Origin: Coenobita brevimanus
Lineage: Eukaryota > Arthropoda > Malacostraca > Decapoda > Coenobitidae
Assembly (NCBI GenBank): GCA_032717465.1
Contig: CM064690.1
Span: 30,465,653-30,529,652 of the forward strand
DNA: 64,000 nt
Direction of reading: 5' to 3'
The notes under the pieces are model-generated. The model had not been told where the DNA came from. It did not search any database and saw only the letters and a list, made by a program, of their open reading frames with translations. The position numbers were made by a program, and so were the translations under genes. This document shows positions 54,495-63,923 of the stretch, one piece after another (the first letter of the stretch is position 1; each line of letters opens with the position of its first letter).

Positions 54495-54875
54495 TAACAA
54501 CTAGAAAGCACTCAGAGGGCTCACACCTCCTCCAAAGCCATTGCCATTTAAAAGGATCCTGATCCGGATCCTCGGGGATATTATTTGGAAGACATAGGAT
54601 CCGGATCCGTCTCAAAATTTGATTAATTGTTCCTGAATCCATGGCCCACTCTTCACAAAACTGAACTGAAAATCAATTAGAAGTTTTTGAGATATCGTGC
54701 CGGATACAATGGATCCAGACACGGATCCGGATCCGCCCCAAAATTTAATCGGTTCTTCCTCTTCCCATTGCCCACCCTCCTAAAAATTAACTTTTGGAGA
54801 TATCGTGTGGACAAACAGAGACAAACAGAGGTGAATACATAACCTCCTCCAGCTTCGTTAGAGGAGGTAATAATA
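54495..54875 (+). mobile_element. RTE-type LINE 3' end
   Basis: Opens with GCACTCAGAGGGCTCACACC and ends with ATAACCTCCTCCAGC and GGAGGTAATAATAATG, with TTTTTGAGATATCGTG and ACAAACAGAGACAAACAGAG before it. This order is familiar from 3' ends of RTE-clade retrotransposons. GGATCCGGATCC-type doublets occur in it. No reverse transcriptase is present, so the copy is 5'-truncated. Confidence 0.7.
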
Positions 54876-54987
54876 ATGTGTGAAATAAATGAGAGAAGCT
54901 GAGTAAAACCATCTGGTTGTAGCAAATATAAGCTTAGCAAATTTTTAGGGACCTTATCCAGAATAATGCAGTTCAACACGAATAATC

Positions 54988-54989
<2 letters not shown>

Positions 54990-55034
<45 letters not shown>
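54990..55034. repeat. (CT)n microsatellite
   Basis: CT run. Confidence 0.96.
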
Positions 55035-55038
<4 letters not shown>

Positions 55039-55059
55039 CGTTCGCATTTTGTATTCAGT

Positions 55060-55465
55060 TCTCGCTACCCTCAGACGATTTTATTCAGCTCAGGGGAGAT
55101 TGAACGGGAGGGGTTAGACATACATTCTTTTTATCTCTTAGGCTCCTATGACTCACTCTCAGCTGAATAAAATCGTCTGGCTTCAGCTGGAATAAATGCA
55201 GAGTTGTTCCGAGAATGCGAGGGCAAATGGTAGCAGTATATACACTCCCAGGCTCATGTAAATAATTTTGAGCTGCTAAAAAAGTGTTGTGTTCGATGGG
55301 ATGGAAGACGTGATTTGTTTCGACAGTGAGAGGGTTAATGGTGCCAGTATTGACACTCTCAGGCTCTGGTGACTGTTATAACGCTAAATAAAGCCAATAT
55401 TGACACTCTCAGGCTCTGGGGACTCATATACCGTTGAATAAAACCGTCTGGCATTACCGTAAATA
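55060..55465. mobile_element. Family F cluster
   Basis: CAGACGATTTTATTCAGCTC (55073) faces CTGAATAAAATCGTCTGGC (55162), an inverted pair. Further TTGACACTCTCAGGCTCTGG blocks lie at 55350 and 55398, and GAATAAAACCGTCTGGC at 55434. Confidence 0.7.
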
Positions 55466-55499
55466 AATTACTAAAGTTCTCCCAGTATCAAAGTTCTTC

Positions 55500-55503
<4 letters not shown>

Positions 55504-55531
<28 letters not shown>
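55504..55531. repeat. (GA)n microsatellite
   Basis: Pure GA run. Confidence 0.95.
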
Positions 55532-55534
<3 letters not shown>

Positions 55535-56355
55535 GTAAAATGAGAAAAAAGTAAGATAAATAGAGCTATCTCTAATATCTCCCAAGGATTGGTTATCACA
55601 CGATGTTACGGACTGACTCGTTAACTCTCTCGATCTCTGAGGACAGATAAGGGGAGAGAGAGAAAAAAAAAAAAATTGTCATTATTTTTTTAAATCATCA
55701 GTTTATATTATGTAGTTTTGGAGACTTTCCTGGGCTGGGACAGGAGAGACTGATGAGATGACTTTCGTTACACTTGACCCTCCTGATCTGCCCCAAGACC
55801 CAGCAGCATGTCATAATACCACCTCCACTAATACCAGTACACCAGTAGCATGTCATAAAACCACCCCCGGTAATACCGGTACCGGTACACCAGCCCTTCA
55901 TGAGACAACCCTAGAGTATATTTAATATAATCGGTGGTTAGTAGTGCCAGAATGGTGACATGTGAGGGTGCGGAGGGCATTTGTTGCGCGAATGACTACC
56001 GAAGTGTATGTATGATTTTATTAATTCGTATGCTTACTCATTTATGTATGAATGTCTAGTATATAAGTATGTAGGTATGTATGACGTGCGTATATAAATA
56101 CTGTATATGTATTCTTGAATATATGCAGGTATATGTGTGTGACATGCATGCTTGTATGTATGTATGTAGGTAGGTAGGTATGCATGCATATATATGTGTG
56201 TATGTCATATATGTGTACATGTGTGTGTATTTATGAATGCATGTGTTTATCGTAGCGGTCGGCAGTTAGATGCCAGGCATTATCGTCCAGGTATTCTAGT
56301 CACGTTCATGGCGTGTTTTACGAATGAGGCGGATATTTGAGCAGACTCTGGGGCG
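55532..56355. other. Unassigned stretch with CCGGTA and TATG repeats
   Basis: ACCACCTCCACTAATACCAG and a related phrase repeat at 55820 and 55860. TGTATG-type repeats fill 56000-56250. No gene. Confidence 0.4.
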
Positions 56356-56359
56356 ATAT

Positions 56360-56825
56360 AGCAGGCCTGGCAGCACCTCTTCCCTGGCGATTTTTTTCTC
56401 TTAAATATTGCGCAGTGATGCTGTCTTGTGCGTTGTTCATATCGTCTGAATATAATTACAGTTTGGGCAAGAAAGCATTAGGGTGTATTGTGCACAGTTA
56501 ATCGCTACGGGAGGGATGTTACCGAGTCGCCAATAAAGACAGAATATGACCCTCCAGAGAATAAGCTAATTAGATTTAGAAGAAAAAATATATATTGTCT
56601 GCGCTTTATCAGAAGGATATAATGGAATGGAATGTGCACAACAAATAGTTAAGGAAGAGGTGTTACGAAATTCCAGTGAAGAACGAGTGTTATTAAAAAA
56701 AAAAAAAAAACTCCCAAAGAATGTACTGATAAGAACCAGAAAAATGCCACATTGAATAAATTCTTTAATACAAAGGAAGATTTTGAGATAAAATAAATCG
56801 GTGAGGAAAGGGTGTTACGATGCAA
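56360..56825. mobile_element. Family E element(s)
   Basis: Left arm AGCACCTCTTCCCTGGCGA at 56372; right arms TAGTTAAGGAAGAGGTGTTACG (56647) and ATCGGTGAGGAAAGGGTGTTAC (56797). A-runs lie at 56695-56710 and 56824-56840. Confidence 0.65.
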
Positions 56826-57056
56826 AAAAAAAAAAAAAAAGTCTAAAGAATAAGCTGGTAAGAATAAGGGAAAAAAACTAATATTAAATAGATCTGATCA
56901 AACCTTATCCTCCCTCCACAGTGATCATTAACATTCCAAATATCATCGATTGTTATCAGTGGCCAGCCGTACTGATAAGGACATTGGTTTTTGTGAGAGA
57001 TTATCTGTGTTTTATCAGTAGCAGATAATATGGTGGGCGCATCGCTGTGAAGAAGT

Positions 57057-57430
57057 GAGGGACGGGGTGCCGGTAGGGGGAGAAGAGGGAGAAGGGAGGG
57101 GAAGAGGGATGAACAGTTGGGGGAGAGAGAGGAGGGAGAGATCGTAATGGAGAGGGGAGATGGGTAGAGAGGAGACAGAAAGGTATGGAGAGGAGAAGAA
57201 AGCGAGGGAAGAAAGTAAGGTCTGGAGTGGGGGAAGAGGAAGGGAGTGAGGGAGAGAAGAAAGAGGAAGAGAGGGAGAAATGAGGTGGGGAGGGAGAGCG
57301 AGGAATAGAATGGGGAGAGAGAGAGGGGAATGGAGAGGTGGAGACAGGGAGGGAGAAAGGTATGCAGACGAGGAGAGAGAGAGAGAGAGAGAGTTGATAG
57401 GAAAGGAGAGGGGGAGTCGGTTGCGTCAGG
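57057..57430. repeat. Purine-rich GGGAGA tract
   Basis: Nearly all A and G on the + strand for about 370 bases; (GA)n at 57372-57393. Confidence 0.88.
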
Positions 57431-58315
57431 GTAGAGATATCACCGATTATGCCAGTGTTAGTTTTTGAGCCAGTGTGTGTGTCTGTGAGGCCAAGAAATT
57501 CTCAAGCATTAAGTGCAAATTAAAGTAATCATCAGCAATAATCACTGCCAAAGTGTGTTGCAATAGAGCTGTAGGTGTTAATGGTGGTATATCTTCAAGT
57601 CCATTGGTGTTTGAAGTGTTCTGAGTTGATTGTGAAGATATGAAGTCTAGATTATTGTGCTGCATTGCTGTTGTTGCTGTTCTTATTGTTTTTTGTGTGC
57701 GTGTGTTTTGAAGACCCTTTTAGATCTGTATGTTAACAGAAGAGGTAAGCAGAAAATATTTTATACTTTCTGAAATTAAGAGGAGAGCATTAAATACTCG
57801 CATGACATTTTGAGAACAAGAAACAGACGTTATTGCATCAGAAATAAAGGGAGAATCATAAAATATTACTTTCTTAAGTCAACAAGAAACAAAGAGTATT
57901 CCTGTACTCTCTGAAATTAAGAGGGAAGCAGAAAATATTACTTATTATTCTTATTTAATGTTTTAGTCCTAAACGATCACTAAATCACTGTATATATAGA
58001 TGTTTATGCGTTTCCAGTGGATTGAAAAGGTGAAAGGAAGGCAGGAAACTATTGAAAAGTAGTTAAGGTTTCTACACGTGAAATGACAAGTGAAGGTGGA
58101 AACGGAACACTTTTTTATAATTAGTAGTTGGTGTTTCTAGAAGCGAATTAGCCACACCAATGTTTATATTGTATACAGATAAATGTTTTTCCAGTTTATT
58201 AAGGAAAAAAATGAAGAAGCTGAAAATATATAGGAAACGGATGGCTTTAGAAATATGCAGTAAAGTGATCATGACAGTTCTTCTATACTTGTATCCCGAA
58301 ATATCATTTCTTTAC
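57431..58315. other. Unassigned AT-rich stretch
   Basis: No coding frame with a domain. Donor-like AGAG|GTAAGC near 57745 could belong to a non-coding exon of the downstream gene; unproven. Confidence 0.3.
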
Positions 58316-58525
58316 GCTGTTCACTTTAACTAGGTGTAAACTTGCCATCCCCATCTCAATTGTTAAACTGGAGCAAGAGCTCAACACTAGAATATGGTGC
58401 TAGTCATGAGGAAGTGCATTGGAAAGGGTGTGGAATCAAAGTATCACCTAATTTTACCACAGAGCTAGGGGAAATAAGCTACGAAAGGACAAAAAATTGC
58501 TGCATCAAAACGAATGAACTATGTA
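58316..58525 (+). mobile_element. Family A MITE, near full length
   Basis: GTTCACTTTAACTAGGTGTAA, TGGTGCTAGTCATGAGGAAG, GAGCTAGGGGAAATAAGC, ending CATCAAAACGAATGAAC. Confidence 0.8.
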
Positions 58526-58546
58526 CACAATGAAACCAAGAAAAAG

Positions 58547-58549
58547 CAG

Positions 58550-58588
<39 letters not shown>
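58547..58588. repeat. (AAT)n microsatellite
   Basis: Pure AAT run. Confidence 0.96.
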
Positions 58589-58792
58589 GCAGCTAAGCAT
58601 TCCTAAAGTATTTTCGTTCGTGCTGAAACCAGGAAGTGAAGACAGGAAAAAAAATATTTCTTGCATTGTTTGTATAGTGTAAAAGTGAACTGAAAAAATG
58701 GCAACTTTATTACTGTGTGTAACTTTAATCATGACATTATAAGTGTGGATTATTTTGTGCCTGTCGTCTCTCACCTTCTGTTTTAAGGTAAG

Positions 58793-58794
<2 letters not shown>

Positions 58795-58829
<35 letters not shown>
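58795..58829. repeat. (CT)n microsatellite
   Basis: Pure CT run just after a donor-like AAG|GTAAGGA. Confidence 0.95.
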
Positions 58830-58834
<5 letters not shown>

Positions 58835-59170
58835 TTCCCCTTTTATTTCCGTCATCATCAATAACTGCAGCATTTATTTCAGTTCTTAACTACTGTTCTC
58901 TCTCTCTCTGTCTCTCATTAATTTTCTTCTACACCTTTTTAATAACTGCATCATTTATTTTACGAGTACTTCTTAGCTGCTTGTTTTATTTATTTATTTA
59001 TTTACCTGAAAAGATAATAATGCATATCTAATTTGGTAATCATTTTTTTGTTACCTCTTCCATTTCAGTGTAAAAGGATATATGTGTAATGTTTGATATT
59101 GTGATCAGGTCAGTTATGATTTCCTCATAAGTATTTTTCGTATATCAATCAATACTCAGCAAGATTCTTT
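58830..59170. other. Unassigned T-rich stretch
   Basis: TTTATTTATT-type repeats; no feature seen. Confidence 0.3.
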
Positions 59171-59171
59171 C

Positions 59172-59312
59172 ACACTCTAACATGGTGCTAGTCACGGAGA
59201 AGTGCTGTGCAAAAGATGTAGAGCCTTAGTATTATTTTATTCTGCCACTGAGCTAATGGAAACAGGCCACATCAGGACGAAGGTCTTTGCCACGTTACAC
59301 TGAATGTTCTGT
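59172..59312 (+). mobile_element. Family A MITE fragment
   Basis: TGGTGCTAGTCACGGAGAAG, GTAGAGCCTTAGTATTATTTT and CACGTTACACTGAATG. Confidence 0.7.
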
Positions 59313-59407
59313 AAATCTAACAACTCATATGATTTTAGCTAAAATCCAGATTTGTCCCGACCATGAGGGGGTTAATGGTGATAATATTAACAATCAAGGT
59401 AGTATGA

Positions 59408-59549
59408 CTTGCTCCCAGTGTGTGTGTGTGTGTGTGTGTGTGTGACTTGCTCCCAGTGTGTGTGTGTGTGTGTGTGACTTGCTCCCAGTGTGTGTGTGTG
59501 TGTGTGTGACTTGCTCCCAGTGTGTGTGTGTGTGTGTGTGACTTGCTCC

Positions 59550-59593
<44 letters not shown>

Positions 59594-59639
59594 CTTGCTC
59601 CCAGTGTGTGTGTGTGTGTGTGTGTGTGTGACTTGCTCC

Positions 59640-59673
<34 letters not shown>
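59408..59673. repeat. Higher-order array: ACTTGCTCCCAG spacer + (GT)n
   Basis: The 13-base phrase GACTTGCTCCCAG occurs seven times, each followed by a GT run of 16-42 bases. Spacer sequence is unchanged between units while GT length varies. Confidence 0.95.
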
Positions 59674-59678
<5 letters not shown>

Positions 59679-59689
59679 TAACTTTTTCC

Positions 59690-59884
59690 CCGTGGAGTTG
59701 AAGAGGGGTGCCTTCACGTGGTGGCACCGATATAAATGGGGGCTCAACTCCCTGCTTAGACAGACGTCCCTAAATCACCTCCCTATCACCCGAATGAAGG
59801 ATGGTGGGCAACTTAAGCCTGGAGTCCACCGGGTGCACATTTTAGCAGAATCTGGGGCTACAACAGCAAAAACAACTTCAGTGA
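59690..59884 (+). mobile_element. SINE-like family C copy
   Basis: GGGGTGCCTTCACGTGGTGGC, GAAGGATGGTGGGCAACTT, CTGGAGTCCACCGGGTGCAC, then CTGGGGCTACAACAGC and an A-rich tail. Confidence 0.8.
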
Positions 59885-59984
59885 CGTTTTATATAAATTA
59901 TTTTGCTAACGTTTTATATAAATTATTTTGCTAACGTTTTATATAAATTATTTTGCCAACGTTTTATATAAATTATTTTGCTAT
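59885..59984. repeat. 25-bp tandem repeat, four units
   Basis: CGTTTTATATAAATTATTTTG starts at 59885, 59910, 59935 and 59960; only one base differs in the third unit. It begins right at the 3' end of a family C element. Confidence 0.95.
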
Positions 59985-60129
59985 TCCCGATCGATTTATT
60001 CAACATTTGGGAGGGGCCGTGAGAATATAGGCTATTCCCGTGAAAACGAATGTTGTAGGAATAGTGGTTTCAGTGCAGTGACGGTATATTTCAAATTATC
60101 CTTTAAAAAAAAATTGTTTTAAGGTAAAG

Positions 60130-60320
60130 ACATGGACTTGGTGAGCAAAGGATTGGGTGGGATGGGCTGGAAATGTGGTTAGGGCTGTGGAGGGACCATG
60201 GACCCTGTGAAATTAGATGCTTTAGGAAATGGCGGGGGACAGGGCGAAGTGGAGGCGACTTGCTTGTGGCCACCCCGTACGGGATTAAGGCGTCTGGCAA
60301 TAGATAGATGGATAGATAGG
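60130..60320 (+). mobile_element. LINE 3' end (family D)
   Basis: GGCGGGGGACAGGGCGAAGTG, TGCTTGTGGCCACCCCGTAC and an (ATAG)n tail with one GATGG interruption. Confidence 0.75.
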
Positions 60321-60344
60321 ATTAGCTGTTTGAGTGTATAGGTT

Positions 60345-60535
60345 ATATATTTTAATTTGGCAGAGATGTTGGTCCTCTTGCAGCTTTTTTTCGCAGCTCA
60401 GTGCCAGGCTAAGGCAGTACTACATAGAGCTTCTTCGTGATTAGCACCATACTTTAGTGCTAACCTCCTGCTAAAGCTCAGTAGTCGAGATGGAGAGATG
60501 GTGATTTTACACCTATTCTCTCTTCACTTTAGGCG
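60345..60535 (-). mobile_element. Family A MITE copy (first of a cluster)
   Basis: Reversed: TTTAATTTGGCAGAGATG, CTTCTTCGTGATTAGCACC, GATGGAGAGATGGTGATTTTA. Confidence 0.7.
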
Positions 60536-60730
60536 TAAAACTCACTCCTGTATCCTGAATGTTTAGCTTTAACAAAAAGATTACTGTAACACTAAAATAC
60601 AGTGCCAGTCACAAGGAGGTTCCATGGGGAGAATGTTGAGCCTTAGAACTGTCTTAACCTGCCAATGATCCACCGAGTGTAACTTGTGGAAGGATGAAAA
60701 TCTCCTCCGCTAACGTCATGTAATATTCCC
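60533..60730 (+). mobile_element. Family A MITE copy (second of a cluster)
   Basis: Head-to-head with the preceding copy: TTTAGGCGTAAAACTCACTCC, CAGTCACAAGGAGGTTCCATG, GGATGAAAATCTCCTCCGC. Confidence 0.7.
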
Positions 60731-60915
60731 ATCGCTCCACCATGAACTTTTATTCATAAGAGACAGACACTAGGTTTAGAATATGATGTTAGTCATAAAG
60801 AAGTGCTATGAAAAGGATGTGTTTCGTTAGGATCGTCATTTTTATAAGCTGCAAAAGGATCGAAAGCTGGGCCAAGTTAGAGTAAGGACATATGGTTAAA
60901 GTGAAAGAACGGTAT
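60728..60915 (+). mobile_element. Family A MITE copy (third of a cluster)
   Basis: ATCGCTCCACCATGAACTTTT, GTTAGTCATAAAGAAGTGCT, GCTGGGCCAAGTTAGAGTAAGG and a further TTAAAGTGAAAGAAC. Confidence 0.7.
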
Positions 60916-61109
60916 TTAAAGGAAACAACCTATACTGCAGTGGTTTATTTCAAAGTTTTCGTCAAGTAGAAGAGGAACAAGATAAGCTGGTACTGGCCTC
61001 CTTAAACACCCCATTGGTGGTCATTCAGCTTTGTCTTATTTAGCTTATTACATCACTAAGCTTGTTTCCCACACTCACTCTCTGGCAGACTGCCCAAGAA
61101 CTCTAACTT

Positions 61110-61111
61110 GG

Positions 61112-61156
<45 letters not shown>

Positions 61157-61740
61157 ACCACACCCTTTCCCCTAGCTACCCCCCTTCTTTCCCTTCTCCT
61201 CTCTCACTCTTTCTCTTCCCTCCGCTCATCCCTCTCTCCCTCACTCTCCTCTCCTCTCCCTCATTCTCTCCCCTCTTTTTCAGTTCCTTCAGCCTTGCCC
61301 CTGCCCTTCTTTCCTTCGTTTCTCTACCTCTTTCCTCCTCCTCCATTCCTATTCATTCCTCTCATCTCCATTTCCTCCTCCCTCCCCTCTCTTTTTCTCC
61401 GCTTCCTTCCCTCCCCCTCTCCCTCGTTGCTTCCTTCCTCCCCTCTTTCCCTTATCCTCTCCCATCTTCTTTCCTCCCTCTTTCCCTCCTCCCCTCCCCT
61501 CCCATAATCTCCTCTCTCCTCTTCCTTCCCATCCCCTCTTTCTCTCCGTTCCCTTCCACTCTCTCCCCCATCCCTCATATCCTGTCCTCTCCGTCCCTCC
61601 CCTTCTCTCTCTCTCTCCCCTCCCATTCCATCCCTCTCCCCTCCCCTCAACTGCCCTCCCCTGCCCTCTTCCTTACCTCCCTTCTCTTTCTCTAACCTTC
61701 TTTCCTCCCCCTCTCCCGTCTTCCCCCACACAGGAAACTC
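61110..61740. repeat. Homopyrimidine tract upstream of the proline-rich exon
   Basis: About 630 bases that are almost only C and T on the + strand, beginning with (CT)n at 61114-61151. Overlapping frames read as Ser/Leu/Pro or Glu/Arg/Gly and are artefacts. Confidence 0.93.
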
Positions 61741-61839
61741 TCTCACCACAACTATCTCTCTACACCCTTGCAGGGCGTCCAATTCCATACTTGGGTTGTG
61801 AATCTTATATCCGGTAAATTGGCAGCATATTCATTACTG

Positions 61840-61872
<33 letters not shown>

Positions 61873-62055
61873 CATCCCTAAATTGGCACATTGTTATCAT
61901 CTGGTTTCCTGCTCCTCTCCTTCCATGCAAAATACCGATAATCCTCTCTCTCTCTCTCTGTATGGAGATGATGAGTACAGTGCATTACAGTTGTGTATGT
62001 ACAGTGCACAGCATTACATACAGTACATTAACGATAACATTGTCTTTTCGTCAGG

Positions 62056-63457
62056 TGTGGCGATATGGAACCTGTACAAGACTTCAGTCGGTTGCGAGTG
62101 AGTGACTCCCCAGGGAGGGTGCTGTCCCCTCCATCCGGCCCCCACCCCCAGGCCTCCCTGTACCACTACATGAGAGGTGGTCGGGCCCCTCCCATGTACC
62201 AGGAAGCGGCAGGGACACAAGCTAACCAGGAACTTGCAGGAACACCAACCAGTCCTTTTGAGGCACCCCTGCTACAGAAGTACGCCTCGGAGACCTGCCT
62301 GCTGGCCGGTGGTGGGGACCAGCGCCCCCTGGTGGACTCCCAATCCCGTGGCCGCTCTCAATCCAACGCAGCCACCTTCCGCCCCCGTCCCAGGCACCCC
62401 CCGCCCCACCCCCTAGCCTCCCCCACCTCACCTCGACCTTCACCCTCCACCCTGCCGGGATTTACCCATGTGGGATCTGTTTTCCAGCAGCCAGTCCCCC
62501 GCCAGGGTCCCTCCGTACTCACCTTAAAGCTGCCACAGGAAACGAGAAATGTGGGTGGTGCACCCCACACCAACAGCCACACCCATATCGACACCCAAAC
62601 ACACACCCTTACCTTGCCCCAGACACACACTGACACCCACACCCACATCCACACTCTGCCCGTCCCCATCACCTCCACGCCCTGTCCCCGCCCGCGAAGC
62701 CCTTTAGCCCGAAGCCCAAGCCTGGACACCTGCCTGCCCCGTCTGAGCTGCGAAGTCCGACCTTATACCACCTTTGCATCTGCCCCCAGTTTCCGCAGCA
62801 AGAGTCCCAGCCTGGATGCAGGAGTGTTCCTAGAAGCCACACGAGGCCCTGGGCTAGGACTGCCGGGACCAGGACAGGGGCAAGGGCAAGGAGTGATGCT
62901 TTCCCACCCTGTAGATACTTTGGTCCCTTCGACTGTGGGGTCCTTGGAGAGGAGACCCAGTGCACAGAGCCTACCTGATCTTTCTGGCCCAGCACTAGAT
63001 GACCTTTGCCCCGTCCCAGGCCTCCCACCACCCCCTTACACCCCACCACACCCTCACACCTCCCCAGGCTACAACCACACCCCCGTCACCCCACCCACAT
63101 ACACCCTGGCTATACACTCTGCGACTTACACCACTTCAGACTACACCCACTCGCACACCTCACCCACCTACACTCCCGCCCCAACTCCTACACCCACCTA
63201 CACCCACACCCCCACATATACCCACACACCAACCCCACCCAGCTACACCCACACCACACCCACCTACACCCCGACACCCAGCTATACACACACCCCTACC
63301 CCAGCCTCTCCCCCCACCCTCAGCCCCCCACCCTACTCACAGGCCTATCCCACCCCGCCACCTCCCTACCCTCAGCCTCCCCCATATCCCCACCCTGATC
63401 CCCACCCTCTGCCTGGTGCCCCCAATTTGGTCGTCACTCGTCTAGCGCATTCGGCAG
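62056..63457 (+). CDS. Proline-rich protein with PPxY motifs (partial: one large exon)
   Basis: Open for 465 codons from an ATG at 62065, after acceptor CTTTTCGTCAG (exon start 62056). It runs to a donor GTTAGT at 63458, leaving in phase 1; reading on gives an immediate TAG, so later exons lie beyond the window. The first part is ordinary coding sequence (MEPVQDFSRLRVSDSPGRVL, ASLYHYMRGGRAPPMYQEAA). The middle has Ser/Pro motifs such as RSPSLD/KSPSLD and RRPSAQSLPDL, possible phosphorylation or 14-3-3 sites. The last third is Pro/Thr/Tyr/His-rich with PPPPYT, SPPPYS, PPPPYP and PPPYPH, which match the PPxY ligand of WW domains (known motif; binding inferred). THT-type repeats lie at 62560-62660 and 63130-63300. 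No domain identifies the family. The start could be further upstream, because no in-frame stop lies immediately before the exon. Confidence 0.72.
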
Positions 63458-63519
63458 GTTAGTGAATCTTTGTTTCTTTGTAATGTTATGTAATGTGTGA
63501 TGCTGCTTGATTGTGTACT

Positions 63520-63521
<2 letters not shown>

Positions 63522-63565
<44 letters not shown>
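63522..63565. repeat. (GT)n microsatellite
   Basis: Pure GT run, in the intron after the proline-rich exon. Confidence 0.96.
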
Positions 63566-63569
<4 letters not shown>

Positions 63570-63629
63570 AGCTTATTATACAACACGTATAGCTTCTCCA
63601 ATTTACACAGTTACACTTGGCTCTAGCCA

Positions 63630-63690
63630 TATCCAAACACAAATCGCTAAGGATGAGGTGTTAGGGGGCTTCCTTAACCGATGAGCCTAG
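63630..63690. mobile_element. Family E fragment
   Basis: AAATCGCTAAGGATGAGGTG then TTAGGGGGCTTCC matches the right arm of family E. Confidence 0.55.
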
Positions 63691-63830
63691 AGTCCATTTA
63701 ATTACAAAGCTACCACCGAACAAAGTAAATATTTTCCCAGATTACAGGAATCCATTTGGCTTGTCATTCAGTGTAGAGTCACCGAATTAGGCGCTACATA
63801 ATGAGTAGAAGAAGAGAGCCACCAAAATCT

Positions 63831-63863
63831 GAGAGAGAGAGAGTGAGAGAGAGAGATTTTCAT

Positions 63864-63921
<58 letters not shown>
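63831..63921. repeat. (GA)n and (CA)n microsatellites
   Basis: GA at 63831-63856 and CA at 63867-63921, near the end of the window. Confidence 0.95.

Positions 63922-63923
<2 letters not shown>

Noticed and set aside
59408..59673. CRISPR-like array of regularly spaced repeats
   Set aside because: The constant 13-bp phrase is separated by GT microsatellite, not by unique spacers, and the DNA is eukaryotic.
61031..61788. Frames of 154-195 codons on both strands
   Set aside because: Produced by the homopyrimidine tract; a C/T-only sequence cannot contain stop codons on that strand.
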